Source: an uncultured Eubacteriales bacterium (GTDB taxonomy: Bacteria; Bacillota; Clostridia; Oscillospirales; Acutalibacteraceae). Taken from it: DNA of 64,000 bases. The notes below the pieces were generated by a model. It was not told the DNA's origin. It ran no database searches and saw only the letters and a program-made list of their open reading frames with translations. Numbering within the stretch: position 1 is the first letter of the stretch; the number at the start of each line of letters is the position of its first letter. The DNA lies in the NCBI GenBank assembly GCA_905198155.1, contig CAJKBQ010000002.1:62001-126000 (forward strand), in the 5' to 3' direction. This document shows, in pieces, positions 16,795 to 24,766 of the stretch. The position numbers were made by a program, and so were the translations under genes.

Positions 16795-17268
16795 TCACTT
16801 GTCGCGGGAACACTTTTCGGCGTCGATCGCCAGCACCAGCATCAGCGCGATCAGCGCGTCCTCCGGGCGCACCACGTCGATTTCGTACGTATCGGTCAGT
16901 TTGAACAGCTGCTTGGAGATGGTCGCCACCAGCGCGCCCGACGCATCGTGCACGGTGTAGTCCCACGCCATCCAGTTGCCGTGCACGAACCAGCCGTTGC
17001 ACTCGATCAGGTACCGCGGGCGGACGAGGGCGAACTCCTTGCGGATGCACCCGGCGTACTGCGTGCCCAGATACATCTCAAATTTTGGCAGGAACGTCAG
17101 CATTCGTTCGCGGACGGTGCCTACCTCCTGCCCGTAGGTGTCAAAAATTTTCAGGCAATGGCCCCACGCCAGCTGGCCCTTCACCTGGTACACGCGGGCG
17201 CCGTTTTCGTCGAAGATATCGTAGCTGTCCAGCCACGAAAACAGGCGTTGTTTGAATAGAAGCTTCAT
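16795..17268 (-). CDS. LURP-one-related (tubby-like) protein
   Basis: A 157-residue protein of the LURP-one-related family, a tubby-like beta barrel around a central hydrophobic helix. Diagnostic features are the start MKLLFKQRLFSWLDSYDIFDENG and the repeated pattern of short strands (VYQVKGQL, YTVHDASGALVATISKQLF), then the C-terminal helix DALIALMLVLAIDAEK. Bacterial members are small and mostly uncharacterised; lipid or membrane association is proposed from the scramblase relation. AAAGGAG precedes the ATG. It stands alone between putP and the toxin-antitoxin pair. Confidence 0.8.
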   Translation of the reverse strand: MKLLFKQRLFSWLDSYDIFDENGARVYQVKGQLAWGHCLKIFDTYGQEVGTVRERMLTFLPKFEMYLGTQYAGCIRKEFALVRPRYLIECNGWFVHGNWMAWDYTVHDASGALVATISKQLFKLTDTYEIDVVRPEDALIALMLVLAIDAEKCSRDK

Positions 17269-17295
17269 GGGGGTTACTCCTTTGGGGATGAAAGA

Positions 17296-17559
17296 CTATT
17301 TGTCGCGATAATGGGATCCGCATTGGACGATTTTGACAATTCCGCCGTCAATTCGATACACGATTCGATTTACATCGTCAATCCGGCGACTCCAATAATC
17401 CGACAAGTCCCCGCGCAGACGCTCCGATTTCCCGATTTCCTCATATCCGTTGCGATCAATATTGCGCAGTAACTGCAAGATTCGGCGGAGCGTTTTGCGA
17501 TCCTGTGCCGTCCAATACTCGAAGTCTGCCCATGCATCGTCCGAAAAGGCCTTAATCAT
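17296..17559 (-). CDS. YoeB/RelE-type mRNA-cleaving toxin
   Basis: An 87-residue toxin of the Txe/YoeB family. The start MIKAFSDDAWADFEYWTAQD, the middle LLRNIDRNGYEEIGKSERLRGDLSDYWSRRID and the tail IVQCGSHYRDK match the family's ribosome-bound endoribonuclease fold, with the conserved E, R and terminal H/Y residues. Its ATG lies inside the antitoxin's last codons (ATGATTAA, 8-bp overlap), the usual coupling of toxin to antitoxin. It would cleave mRNA at the ribosomal A site when antitoxin is lost. Confidence 0.88.
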   Translation of the reverse strand: MIKAFSDDAWADFEYWTAQDRKTLRRILQLLRNIDRNGYEEIGKSERLRGDLSDYWSRRIDDVNRIVYRIDGGIVKIVQCGSHYRDK

Positions 17560-17803
17560 CGTAATGCACCTCATGGACCGTGCCGCCCGTACGTTCCATT
17601 TGTGCAATAGAAGCGCGCAGGCGCTGCATATTTTCGGATGAATAAAACGGGTCGGCCGTCATCTCAAACGGAATCCGATGCTCCCGGCCGAGTTTTTTCA
17701 GGTACACATTGATGGCCGCTGCCATCGAGATGCCGATTTCGGCGCAGACCTGCTCCGCATTTTTCTTGACATCGTCGTCCACCCGCACACTGATTTGTGC
17801 CAT
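17552..17803 (-). CDS. RelB/DinJ-family antitoxin
   Basis: An 83-residue antitoxin. The N-terminal MAQISVRVDDDVKKNAEQVCAEIGISMAAAINVYLKK is the ribbon-helix-helix DNA-binding dimer of RelB/DinJ, and the C-terminal half wraps the toxin. AGAAAGGAGGAATGCGCG places the start at ATG 17803. YoeB toxins are most often paired with YefM/Phd antitoxins; here the partner is a RelB/DinJ type, a mix that is known but less common. It is autoregulated, judging from the operator in its promoter. Confidence 0.88.
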   Translation of the reverse strand: MAQISVRVDDDVKKNAEQVCAEIGISMAAAINVYLKKLGREHRIPFEMTADPFYSSENMQRLRASIAQMERTGGTVHEVHYDD

Positions 17804-17827
17804 CGCGCATTCCTCCTTTCTACGATT

Positions 17828-17856
17828 ATTATACGCGTATTTTACGCATTTGTCAA
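17828..17856 (-). promoter_or_regulatory. Toxin-antitoxin promoter with operator in the spacer
   Basis: On the minus strand TTGACA (17856-17851), 17-bp spacer, TATAAT (17833-17828), a full consensus match. The spacer holds the palindrome GCGTA-AAA-TACGC (17835-17847) and an overlapping TACGCGTA. A RelB-type protein bound there would block RNA polymerase. Confidence 0.8.
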
Positions 17857-17943
17857 GCATTCTATTCGCAATCTGCTTTCGATTTGCAGAAAAGCGGAGG
17901 ACGGCTGCGCTGAAAAAGAAGTGCACGCCATCCCCCAACCTCC

Positions 17944-19050
17944 TCACGGCTTACTAACCACCCGAACCGCAATCTCCCGCGACGCATCGAGTATGTCCGC
18001 CTCAGTGAAGGACGCAAAGAGAATCTCCTTCGCGCCGGTGCGCTCGCGATCGTAGGTAAGGAAGATTCGGTCGCCGAAGAAATCCACGTCGGGGTAGGAG
18101 ACGTCGCAGCGCGCATCGATACAGCGGGTCGTCCAGGTTTCGCCGTCGTCGTCCGACAAACAGAGCGTCATATTCCGGCGCTCGACCGGGTGATCGTTCC
18201 GGACGAGCAGCACGCGCCCGGACGGCGTCCGCGCAACGAAAGACCGGGAATTCGGCGCAGTAATCCCGCTGCATTTCGCGTCATCCCAGGTGCGCCCGTG
18301 GTCGTGCGAGGTGGATTCGGCCAAACCGCCGGTGTTCGCCGTGCGGGCAAACATCCGGACGTCGCCGTTTTTCTTTTCGTACGCCATCGCCTCGTCAAAC
18401 GGCGTGGGGATTTTTTTCGCGCCGTAGCCGTGAACGAACGTCGCGCCGCCGTCGGACGAGATGCTGTACCCGTATCGGTCGGACACCTGGTCGTAGTTGA
18501 AGCAAAGCCATTCGCCGGTGCGCATCACGAGCGGCTTGCAGCGCAGAAAGCCCTTGTCCGCGTACCGCGGTTCCGAGAAAATGAGTTCGTCGGCATCGGG
18601 ATCGTCGCAAACCGAGACCCACATCGCGTGGACAAAATCGTCAAAAATCACGCCGTCCACGTCGAATCCGGGGTAAATTTTGGAGCCATCCGGATTCCGC
18701 AAATCGGGTTTTGTGTCATTTTGCACCCAAAAGATGAAAAGCCGGCCGTCGGGCGCGGTGAAAAGCTGGATGTCGAGCGCATGGACGAAGCGTTCGCGGC
18801 TCGACGGAATGACGGCGATCGGCCGCGACCATGTTTTTCCGCCGTCGTCGCTTTTCACGATGAGGTTGAAGTTTTCGATGTGCGGTTCCTGCGTTCCCCC
18901 GGCGTACCAGGCGAGGAAAATCCGCCCGCCTTTTGTGACCGCGATGGTCGGGCAGCCCTGGAATTGCCGGACGTGTTCGTCCGTGAAGCGCGCGTCGGTG
19001 GGGTTTGCGATCAGCGCACAGGCGCGTTTGGATGCGGTGGGTTCGATCAT
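17944..19050 (-). CDS. Sialidase-family protein (BNR repeats)
   Basis: A 368-residue protein with a six-bladed beta-propeller pattern: Asp-boxes SDDGGKTW (near residue 66), SSDGGATF, SHDHGRTW and SDDDGETW. No signal peptide is present, so it would act in the cytoplasm. I start at ATG 19050 because GGAGGAAAAGTC precedes it; a longer in-frame start would lie across the promoter. Sialidases release N-acetylneuraminate, but propeller relatives include other glycosidases and lyases, and no catalytic Arg triad can be confirmed by eye. A consensus promoter and a perfect palindrome precede it. Confidence 0.75.
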   Translation of the reverse strand: MIEPTASKRACALIANPTDARFTDEHVRQFQGCPTIAVTKGGRIFLAWYAGGTQEPHIENFNLIVKSDDGGKTWSRPIAVIPSSRERFVHALDIQLFTAPDGRLFIFWVQNDTKPDLRNPDGSKIYPGFDVDGVIFDDFVHAMWVSVCDDPDADELIFSEPRYADKGFLRCKPLVMRTGEWLCFNYDQVSDRYGYSISSDGGATFVHGYGAKKIPTPFDEAMAYEKKNGDVRMFARTANTGGLAESTSHDHGRTWDDAKCSGITAPNSRSFVARTPSGRVLLVRNDHPVERRNMTLCLSDDDGETWTTRCIDARCDVSYPDVDFFGDRIFLTYDRERTGAKEILFASFTEADILDASREIAVRVVSKP

Positions 19051-19067
19051 GACTTTTCCTCCATTCC

Positions 19068-19083
19068 GTTCGCATATGCGAAC
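19068..19083. promoter_or_regulatory. 16-bp perfect palindrome, operator of the sialidase-like gene
   Basis: GTTCGCATATGCGAAC lies between the promoter and the ribosome site of the 19050 gene, covering about +13 to +28 of the predicted transcript. That is a classic repressor site position. No adjacent regulator is on the same transcript. Confidence 0.65.
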
Positions 19084-19102
19084 ACTGTTCATATTCACGT
19101 CT

Positions 19103-19131
19103 ATTATAGCACGCCCATACCCCCCTGTCAA
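19103..19131 (-). promoter_or_regulatory. Consensus promoter of the sialidase-like gene
   Basis: On the minus strand TTGACA (19131-19126), 17-bp spacer, TATAAT (19108-19103). Confidence 0.85.
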
Positions 19132-19166
19132 GCCGACAGGATCAAAAAAGGCTTTGCGCAGCGGCA

Positions 19167-19330
19167 TGATATAATCCTCATAGAGTAGACAGTGAAAAAC
19201 AAAAATATTTTATCAGGAATTCCACCCTGCTGCGCAGCAGAGTGGGGCAATGCGATGAAATTCCATCGGCGTCATGCATTTGGGCCTCTGCTGGTATCGT
19301 TGCTTGCACTGCCTCCAACTGCTGTTCTTT
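19167..19330 (-). mobile_element. Truncated second copy of the IS3-type remnant
   Basis: About 164 bp closely matching the right half of the element at 12552-12821, but inverted. It begins TGATATAATCC..AGTAGACAGTGAAAAAC and includes the CTGCTGCGCAGCAG palindrome and the OrfB tail region. It stops at the OrfA-like part, 15 bp before the stop of the GH31 gene, so the left end is missing. Confidence 0.75.
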
Positions 19331-19344
19331 AATTTCAGAAAATC

Positions 19345-20907
19345 TTATTTTTCCCGCCGGAACCACACCACCCGATCCAGCGGCGCGTCCGCCGAAATCG
19401 TCTGCCCGCCGTCAAAAACCGTTCCGCGATCGTCCGTCCAGCGCCCGGCCGGCAGCACCACGTCCCGGCGGACGGTGTGCGGCGTGACGACCGGCGCCAC
19501 TAGGATGTCCGATCCCAGCAGGAACTGGTCAGTGATCTCCGCGTAGCCGCAGCCGGGGAATTCATATTCCATGCACCGCACAATCGGCTCCCCGCCGTGT
19601 TCGGCCGCACGCACCAGCGCCAGAATCTCCCCGGCCAGCGCGCTGTGCAGCGCGGCAGCGTCCTGCACCAGCCGCAGCCCCCCCGGCGACAGCACCCGCC
19701 ACGGCGCCCATGAAAACTGCATCATCGGGCAGAACGCCGACACCTGCGCCATCCGGATGAACAGCTCCTCGTCCACCCGGAACCCCGGAATCAGGTTATA
19801 CGACCACTCGCCGCCGCCGATCATGTCCGGGCAGATAAACGGATGCCCAATCAGTCCCTGCGCAATGGAGTTCGGAATCAGCGTGTTGATGCCGTCGCCG
19901 TCCCAGCGGTGGCCTTTGTCGCGCAGCCGCTGAATCACCGCGTGGCCGCCGCCTTTCCATGTATCTTTGTATTCGTGGTACTCGTACCGTTCGCCGAACG
20001 CATTCCACGCCTGATTCAACTCGGCGGGGGTATGCGTCGTGTCAGGCGTGCCGTTCAGACAGTTCGCAGGGGTATAGGTGCCCAGCGTTCCGCCGTCGAA
20101 TTTGAATCCGTCCACGCCGTAGTCCCGCATCAACGCCTGCAGCTGGTCGTCCAAAAATTGAATATCGTACGGATTGGTCAGATCCAGCGCCGTGCCGTAC
20201 CCGTTCCACCAGTGAATCAGCGATACGTCGTGCGCCTCGTTTTTCACCCGCAGGAAATGCTTGTCATTCTCCGGATCGCGGTGCCGGTCAGCGCGCAGGA
20301 TAAACGACCGCCCGTCCGTCGTGACATACGGCGTCACCCACAGCATCAGCTTGAACCCCAGTGCATGCAGCTCGTCCACCATCGCCTTGGGGTCGGGGAA
20401 CGTCAGCGGGTCGAACCGCCAGTCGCCGTACCGGCCGTGCCACCCCTCGTCGATAATCAAAATTCCCGGCGTGAACCCGTGATCGACCACCCCGTGCGCG
20501 TACGCCAGCGTTTTCTCCTGCGTGGGGAAATACGTAAATTCCATCCAGGTGTTGTACTGCGCCGTGGTGAAAAACGTGTCCGGCAGCCGCTTGCCGCTGA
20601 ACGGGAAATGCGCCGCCATCGCCGCACGGTATGCGTCGCGCAGCGTCTCTCCGGCTTTGACCAGCGTCATCTCCGCCCCGAAAAAACGCAGCACGCCGTC
20701 CGCAATCTCCACCCGGAACGGTTCCTCGCTCCAAATATACCGCCCGTGGTCGGACAGGTACAGCGGCATCGTCTGGTTGCTGGCCTCCACCCGAAAGTCG
20801 GCCGCATATCGGCTGGCCGCCGTAAACGGCTGCTGGGTGCCGGAGTCGGACGACCCGCCCCACCAGTGCTCGCCGGGTTCCATCGGGAAACAAAATTCCA
20901 TCTTCAT
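19345..20907 (-). CDS. Glycoside hydrolase family 31-type alpha-glycosidase
   Basis: A 520-residue cytoplasmic enzyme. The barrel is recognisable from ILIIDEGWHGRYGDWRFD, the ALGFKLMLWVTPYV strand and GVDGFKFDGG, where the Asp after KF is the expected GH31 nucleophile, then a C-terminal beta domain ending in the VLPAGRWTD loop. Substrates of such short GH31 enzymes include alpha-galactosides, alpha-xylosides and sulfosugars, so specificity is open. The ATG at 20907 has AAAGGA about ten bases upstream. It is divergent from an AraC regulator across a promoter with a repeated motif, which suggests direct control. The 3' end abuts an IS remnant without loss of the stop. Confidence 0.82.
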   Translation of the reverse strand: MKMEFCFPMEPGEHWWGGSSDSGTQQPFTAASRYAADFRVEASNQTMPLYLSDHGRYIWSEEPFRVEIADGVLRFFGAEMTLVKAGETLRDAYRAAMAAHFPFSGKRLPDTFFTTAQYNTWMEFTYFPTQEKTLAYAHGVVDHGFTPGILIIDEGWHGRYGDWRFDPLTFPDPKAMVDELHALGFKLMLWVTPYVTTDGRSFILRADRHRDPENDKHFLRVKNEAHDVSLIHWWNGYGTALDLTNPYDIQFLDDQLQALMRDYGVDGFKFDGGTLGTYTPANCLNGTPDTTHTPAELNQAWNAFGERYEYHEYKDTWKGGGHAVIQRLRDKGHRWDGDGINTLIPNSIAQGLIGHPFICPDMIGGGEWSYNLIPGFRVDEELFIRMAQVSAFCPMMQFSWAPWRVLSPGGLRLVQDAAALHSALAGEILALVRAAEHGGEPIVRCMEYEFPGCGYAEITDQFLLGSDILVAPVVTPHTVRRDVVLPAGRWTDDRGTVFDGGQTISADAPLDRVVWFRREK

Positions 20908-20948
20908 TCTTTTTCCGTCCTTTCGCATTGACAATTGTCCTGATTCTT

Positions 20949-21013
20949 ATTATAATAGAAAAAAAACCGATGTAAATGGGGATTCGGCCAAAAAAGTTTA
21001 GAATTCGGCCAAA
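20949..21013. promoter_or_regulatory. GH31 promoter and direct-repeat operator
   Basis: Minus-strand promoter TTTACA (20976-20971), 16-bp spacer, TATAAT (20954-20949). Upstream of it, the 11-bp sequence ATTCGGCCAAA occurs twice in direct orientation (20982-20992 and 21003-21013), exactly 21 bp or two helical turns apart. This is the usual geometry for an AraC/XylS activator, whose gene starts at 21038. Confidence 0.6.
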
Positions 21014-21037
21014 TCCCGCTCCAAAAGGACGATCGCC

Positions 21038-21865
21038 ATGCACTACTTCACCGGCGCGCTGACCCTCACCGACCTAGACAATATTTACGACTACACCTTC
21101 GCCGACGACCACGCCTTCGGCGGCCACCGGCACGCGGCGTGGGAGCTGAATGCCGTGCTGGACGGCCAGCTGCAAGTCACCGACGAAAGCCGGGTGATTC
21201 TGCTGCGCGGCGGGGATGCACTGCTGCTCGAGCCGGAGCGGTTCCACCGCAACTGCGTCCGGCGGGGCGCATCGGCGGTGCTGGTGGTGCTCCAATTCTA
21301 CACCGACGACCTCCCCCGCTGCGGCGAAGCGCGTCGGTTCCGAATCCCGCCGTCGGCGGCGCTGGTGATGCAGGCGCTGCGCGCGGAATACGCCGGTTTC
21401 TGCGCCCGGACGGGCGGCACGCTGCGCGAATCGGCCGACTGCCCGGCAGTACTGCGGCAGCTGTCGGAAACGTTTCTGGCGATGACCGTCGCCGACGAAG
21501 TACCCCCGTACTATGGCCACGACCGTCTGGCCGAAACCTACCGCGCCGCCGTGGAATACATGACCCGCCACATCGCCGAACCGCTGACCACACAGGCGCT
21601 GGCGCGTGCCTGCTGCGTCAGTCCCTCCACGCTGAAGTCCGCATTTGCCCGCTGCGCCGGGCAGGGCGCAATGCATTATCTGGCCGAACTGCGGCTGCGC
21701 CGCGCCAAACAGCTGCTGCGCAGCGGCCGCTCCGTGCAGTCCACCGCCGCCGCGCTGGGCTATTCGTCGCCGTCCTACTTCTCGCAGGCTTTTTCCGCCG
21801 CCACAGGCCGCTCCCCCAAAGCCTATGCCCTCGCAACGAACGACCGCGGCGCGCATACGCCTTAA
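21038..21865 (+). CDS. AraC-family transcriptional regulator
   Basis: A 275-residue regulator with an N-terminal cupin (HRHAAWELNAVLDG, residues about 29-45) for ligand sensing and a C-terminal double helix-turn-helix from about residue 175. The latter includes LTTQALARACCVSPSTLKSAF and the second-helix motif AAALGYSSPSYFSQAFSAATGRSPKAY. Divergence from the GH31 gene and the two-turn repeat between them point to it as the activator of GH31. A second AraC gene follows 24 bp later. Confidence 0.9.
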   Translation: MHYFTGALTLTDLDNIYDYTFADDHAFGGHRHAAWELNAVLDGQLQVTDESRVILLRGGDALLLEPERFHRNCVRRGASAVLVVLQFYTDDLPRCGEARRFRIPPSAALVMQALRAEYAGFCARTGGTLRESADCPAVLRQLSETFLAMTVADEVPPYYGHDRLAETYRAAVEYMTRHIAEPLTTQALARACCVSPSTLKSAFARCAGQGAMHYLAELRLRRAKQLLRSGRSVQSTAAALGYSSPSYFSQAFSAATGRSPKAYALATNDRGAHTP

Positions 21866-21889
21866 AATCACGAAAAAAGAGGAATTTTC

Positions 21890-22684
21890 ATGGAACTTGT
21901 CACGCCGTCCCGATTCGCTGCCATGCGCAACGACGGCATATTATTCCAATTGGTGCGCGGCCGTCCGTTGCTGCGGACGGCGCATCGTCACACCTTTTTT
22001 GAGCTGGTCTGCGTCCTGAACGGGTCATGCTGTCACGAACTGGACGGCACGCCCGACGAACTGACCGCTGGCGACGTCGTCTGGATTGCGCCGGAACAAA
22101 CGCATTGCTTCCGGTCGCAAAGCGAATCGGTTGTGGTGGCGTCGCTGTCGGTCACCGCCGCGCACCAATCGTCCGTCGGCGTCGCGCAGGCGGCGGGGCG
22201 CTATCCGCTGACGCCCGCCGGGCTGGGCTACCTCCGCGAACTGGCCGAGCAGGCGGACATGATGACCGGCGCCGCGCGGTCGTCGATGGCCGACGGACTC
22301 CTGCACTTCTTCGCCAGTGCCGCCGCGCAGGCCCGCAACCCGCAGCCGCTCCCCGCCCCGCTGCACGCTGCGATGGCCGCCATGCATACCCCGGAAAATC
22401 TGCGCGGCGGCGTTCCGGCGTTCCGCGCGCTGATGCATTTCAGCCCGGCGCAGCTTTGCCGGTGGACGCAGCGGTATCTGCACGAATCGCCGCAATCGTT
22501 CGTACAGCGGCTGCGGCTGCAAACGGCGTGCGAGTGGCTGTCGTCCGACCGATCGCTGGAAGAAATTGCCGAATTCGTCGGGTTTTCCAGTTACAGCCAC
22601 TTCCATTCGCTGTTCCGCCAGCGCTATGGGTTGACGCCCGCGCAAATGCGCCGCAAAATGCAAAACCAGGTGCGCACCGTGTGA
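21890..22684 (+). CDS. AraC-family transcriptional regulator
   Basis: A 264-residue regulator. The N-terminal cupin has the pattern HRHTFFELVCVLNGSC near residue 30, and the C-terminal HTH ends LEEIAEFVGFSSYSHFHSLFRQRYGLTPAQMR. It is co-directional with the preceding AraC gene and converges on the MocA-type oxidoreductase gene. Its targets are not evident. Confidence 0.9.
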   Translation: MELVTPSRFAAMRNDGILFQLVRGRPLLRTAHRHTFFELVCVLNGSCCHELDGTPDELTAGDVVWIAPEQTHCFRSQSESVVVASLSVTAAHQSSVGVAQAAGRYPLTPAGLGYLRELAEQADMMTGAARSSMADGLLHFFASAAAQARNPQPLPAPLHAAMAAMHTPENLRGGVPAFRALMHFSPAQLCRWTQRYLHESPQSFVQRLRLQTACEWLSSDRSLEEIAEFVGFSSYSHFHSLFRQRYGLTPAQMRRKMQNQVRTV

Positions 22685-22715
22685 GGCGCGTGCTTGTCCT
22701 GTTTTGCCGATCCGA

Positions 22716-23816
22716 TTATTCTGCCGTATGGTCAAAATAATACGGCTTGCCCGTTTTGGCCGATTCGTAAATGCCTTCCAAAATCTGTGTCACCACGAAC
22801 GCCTGTTCCGGCTTGGTGATCGGTGCCGCGCCGCCGCGCACTGCTTCGATCCACAGCCGCTCTTCGCGCTCTGCCGGCTGCTCGCTGCCGTGCGCATCGT
22901 TAAACGCTGCGCCGCCGGCTTTGAAGTTCGGCGTCAGCTCGTACTGGCGGTTCTGGCGGATGCCGTTGATGCGTACGCCGCCGATCATGTCGCCGCCCGC
23001 TTTGGTGCCGCACACGGTGGTAATCGCTTCGCGCGTGTCCAGCATATTGATCGCCCACGACGATTCCAGCACGATTGTGGCGCCGTTTTCCATCACAATG
23101 AAGCCGAACGCGCTGTCCTCCACGGTGAATTTTTCCGGATCCCAGTTGCCCCACGCGTTGCCCTGGTCGGTGTCTTTGTTCAGCTTGTGATACGTGGTGC
23201 CCACGCAATATTTCGGCTTGTAGTTGTTCATCGTCCACAGCGTCAGATCCAGCGCGTGCGTGCCGATGTCGATCAGCGGGCCGCCGCCCTGCTCATACTC
23301 GTTCAGGAACACGCCCCACGTCGGCACCATCCGGCGGCGCAGCGCGGTCGCTTTGGCGTAGTAAATATCGCCGAACGTACCGGCTTCGGCCTCGCCTTTC
23401 AGGAACAGGGAATCGTCGCGGAAGCGGTTCTGGTACCCGATGGTCAGCAGCTTGCCGGTTTCGTGCGCCGCATCCAGCATTTTTTTCGCTTCGGCGGAGT
23501 TGATCGCCATCGGCTTTTCGCACATCACATGCTTGCCTGCGTGCAGCGCGTCCACGGTGATGAAGCTGTGCGCGCGGTTCGGGGTGCAGACGTGCACCAC
23601 GTCGATCTCCGGGTCTTTCAGCAGTTCCTTATAATCGGTATAGGTTTTGGCGTCCGGCGTGCCGAATTTTTGTGCCGCCTTTTCCGCCCGCTCGGGGATG
23701 ATATCGCAGAACGCGACCATCTCACAGTCTTTGACCTTGGCCAGAGACGACATATGTTTGCCGTTGGCGATGCCGCCGCAGCCGATGATGCCGACCTTTG
23801 TGATTTTTTCAGACAT
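22716..23816 (-). CDS. Gfo/Idh/MocA-family sugar oxidoreductase
   Basis: A 366-residue NAD(P)-dependent dehydrogenase. The Rossmann start is VGIIGCGGIANGKHM. The EKP motif, the family's catalytic and nucleotide-contacting lysine, is in HVMCEKPMAINSAEAKKML near residue 100. The C-terminal domain carries GGGPLIDIGTHALDLTLW. Such enzymes oxidise or epimerise sugars, inositols or glycosides. GGAGG precedes the ATG. It follows the sugar isomerase gene by 36 bp on the same strand, so the two likely process one sugar together. Confidence 0.9.
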   Translation of the reverse strand: MSEKITKVGIIGCGGIANGKHMSSLAKVKDCEMVAFCDIIPERAEKAAQKFGTPDAKTYTDYKELLKDPEIDVVHVCTPNRAHSFITVDALHAGKHVMCEKPMAINSAEAKKMLDAAHETGKLLTIGYQNRFRDDSLFLKGEAEAGTFGDIYYAKATALRRRMVPTWGVFLNEYEQGGGPLIDIGTHALDLTLWTMNNYKPKYCVGTTYHKLNKDTDQGNAWGNWDPEKFTVEDSAFGFIVMENGATIVLESSWAINMLDTREAITTVCGTKAGGDMIGGVRINGIRQNRQYELTPNFKAGGAAFNDAHGSEQPAEREERLWIEAVRGGAAPITKPEQAFVVTQILEGIYESAKTGKPYYFDHTAE

Positions 23817-23852
23817 GATAATTTCCTCCCAGTTTTTAATTCATTCCGGTCG

Positions 23853-24635
23853 TCAGACCATGAATTTACGAATGAAATCGCGGGTAAACCGCACGCCCGC
23901 GTCGCCGCGTTCGCCGATCCATGCGCCGGAGTGCGGCTCAATCGACAGGTCGCCGTCGTAACCCCGCGCATACAGAATCGCAAACTGCGACGGCCAGTTG
24001 AGGTCGTCCATCCCGGCGGGCGGATCGTCCACATGGCGTTTTCCGGCGTGGGTGGTGCCCTTAATATGGACGTGCGCCACGCGTTCGCCGTAGTCGCTCA
24101 GCTGCGCCAGGTAATCTTCGCCGCGGTTGTATGCGTGCGATGCGTCGTACTTAATCATCAGCTCCGGCAGCTCCCCGAGCACCACGTCCCAGTCGTGCGG
24201 CGACACCACGAAGTTGTTCCAGTTGCAGTTCTGGATCGCGATTTTGATCCGCCCGGCGGCGTGGTCGATCAGTCCGCGGAAAAGCGCGATGGCGTTGGTG
24301 TAGTTGCGGTAGCGGCTGACGGATTCGTCGTAGTTGCAGCCGCACACGAACGTTTTCGCGCCGAGCGCGATGGCGGTGTCCAGCAGGTCGTAGTACAGCT
24401 GCGCGTTTTCAGCGTCGATCGCGCCGTCGTGCTGCACATGGTGATTCCAGCGCCCCACGCACGATACGTCGATCCCTGTGCGGGCAATCTGCGCTTTCAC
24501 GTCGTCCTGCGCAGCGATCAGCTTCTGCGCGTCCTCGTCGTAATTGCAGCAGATTTCGATGAACTCCATCCCCTGCGCGGCCGCAAGGTCGAAACCTTCT
24601 GCCGTGTAATTGTTTTGAATTCGGCCCAGTCTCAT
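23853..24635 (-). CDS. Sugar phosphate isomerase/epimerase, TIM barrel
   Basis: A 260-residue AP-endonuclease-2-like barrel. Motifs include GMEFIEICCNYDE early, QNCNWNNFV and DASHAYNRGEDY in the middle, and VAHVHIKGTTHAGKRHVDD with metal-binding His residues. Family members isomerise or epimerise ketoses and inositols. It is the first gene of a two-gene unit with the MocA-type oxidoreductase. Its promoter overlaps that of the divergent AraC gene. Confidence 0.85.
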   Translation of the reverse strand: MRLGRIQNNYTAEGFDLAAAQGMEFIEICCNYDEDAQKLIAAQDDVKAQIARTGIDVSCVGRWNHHVQHDGAIDAENAQLYYDLLDTAIALGAKTFVCGCNYDESVSRYRNYTNAIALFRGLIDHAAGRIKIAIQNCNWNNFVVSPHDWDVVLGELPELMIKYDASHAYNRGEDYLAQLSDYGERVAHVHIKGTTHAGKRHVDDPPAGMDDLNWPSQFAILYARGYDGDLSIEPHSGAWIGERGDAGVRFTRDFIRKFMV

Positions 24636-24671
24636 GAAAAATCAATCCTCCTGTGATTTTTTTGTGATTTC

Positions 24672-24704
24672 AGTATAGCATATCGCGCGAAAATGTGCTA
24701 TCAT
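24672..24704. promoter_or_regulatory. Overlapping divergent extended -10 promoters
   Basis: TGCTATACT on the minus strand (24680-24672) serves the isomerase unit, and TGCTATCAT on the plus strand (24696-24704) serves the AraC gene. The expected -35 region of each falls on the -10 of the other, so the two promoters should exclude each other unless a regulator intervenes. Confidence 0.55.
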
Positions 24705-24766
24705 ATATTTGCAAGCTTCTATCAATTTTTTGCGAATTTATTGTCCCACGCAGGAGGAGGTTCGTC

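Noticed and set aside
22704..24656. Plus-strand frame of 650 codons opposite the MocA and isomerase genes
   Set aside because: Arg/His/Val-rich composition mirrors the codons of the genuine minus-strand genes; no start signal.
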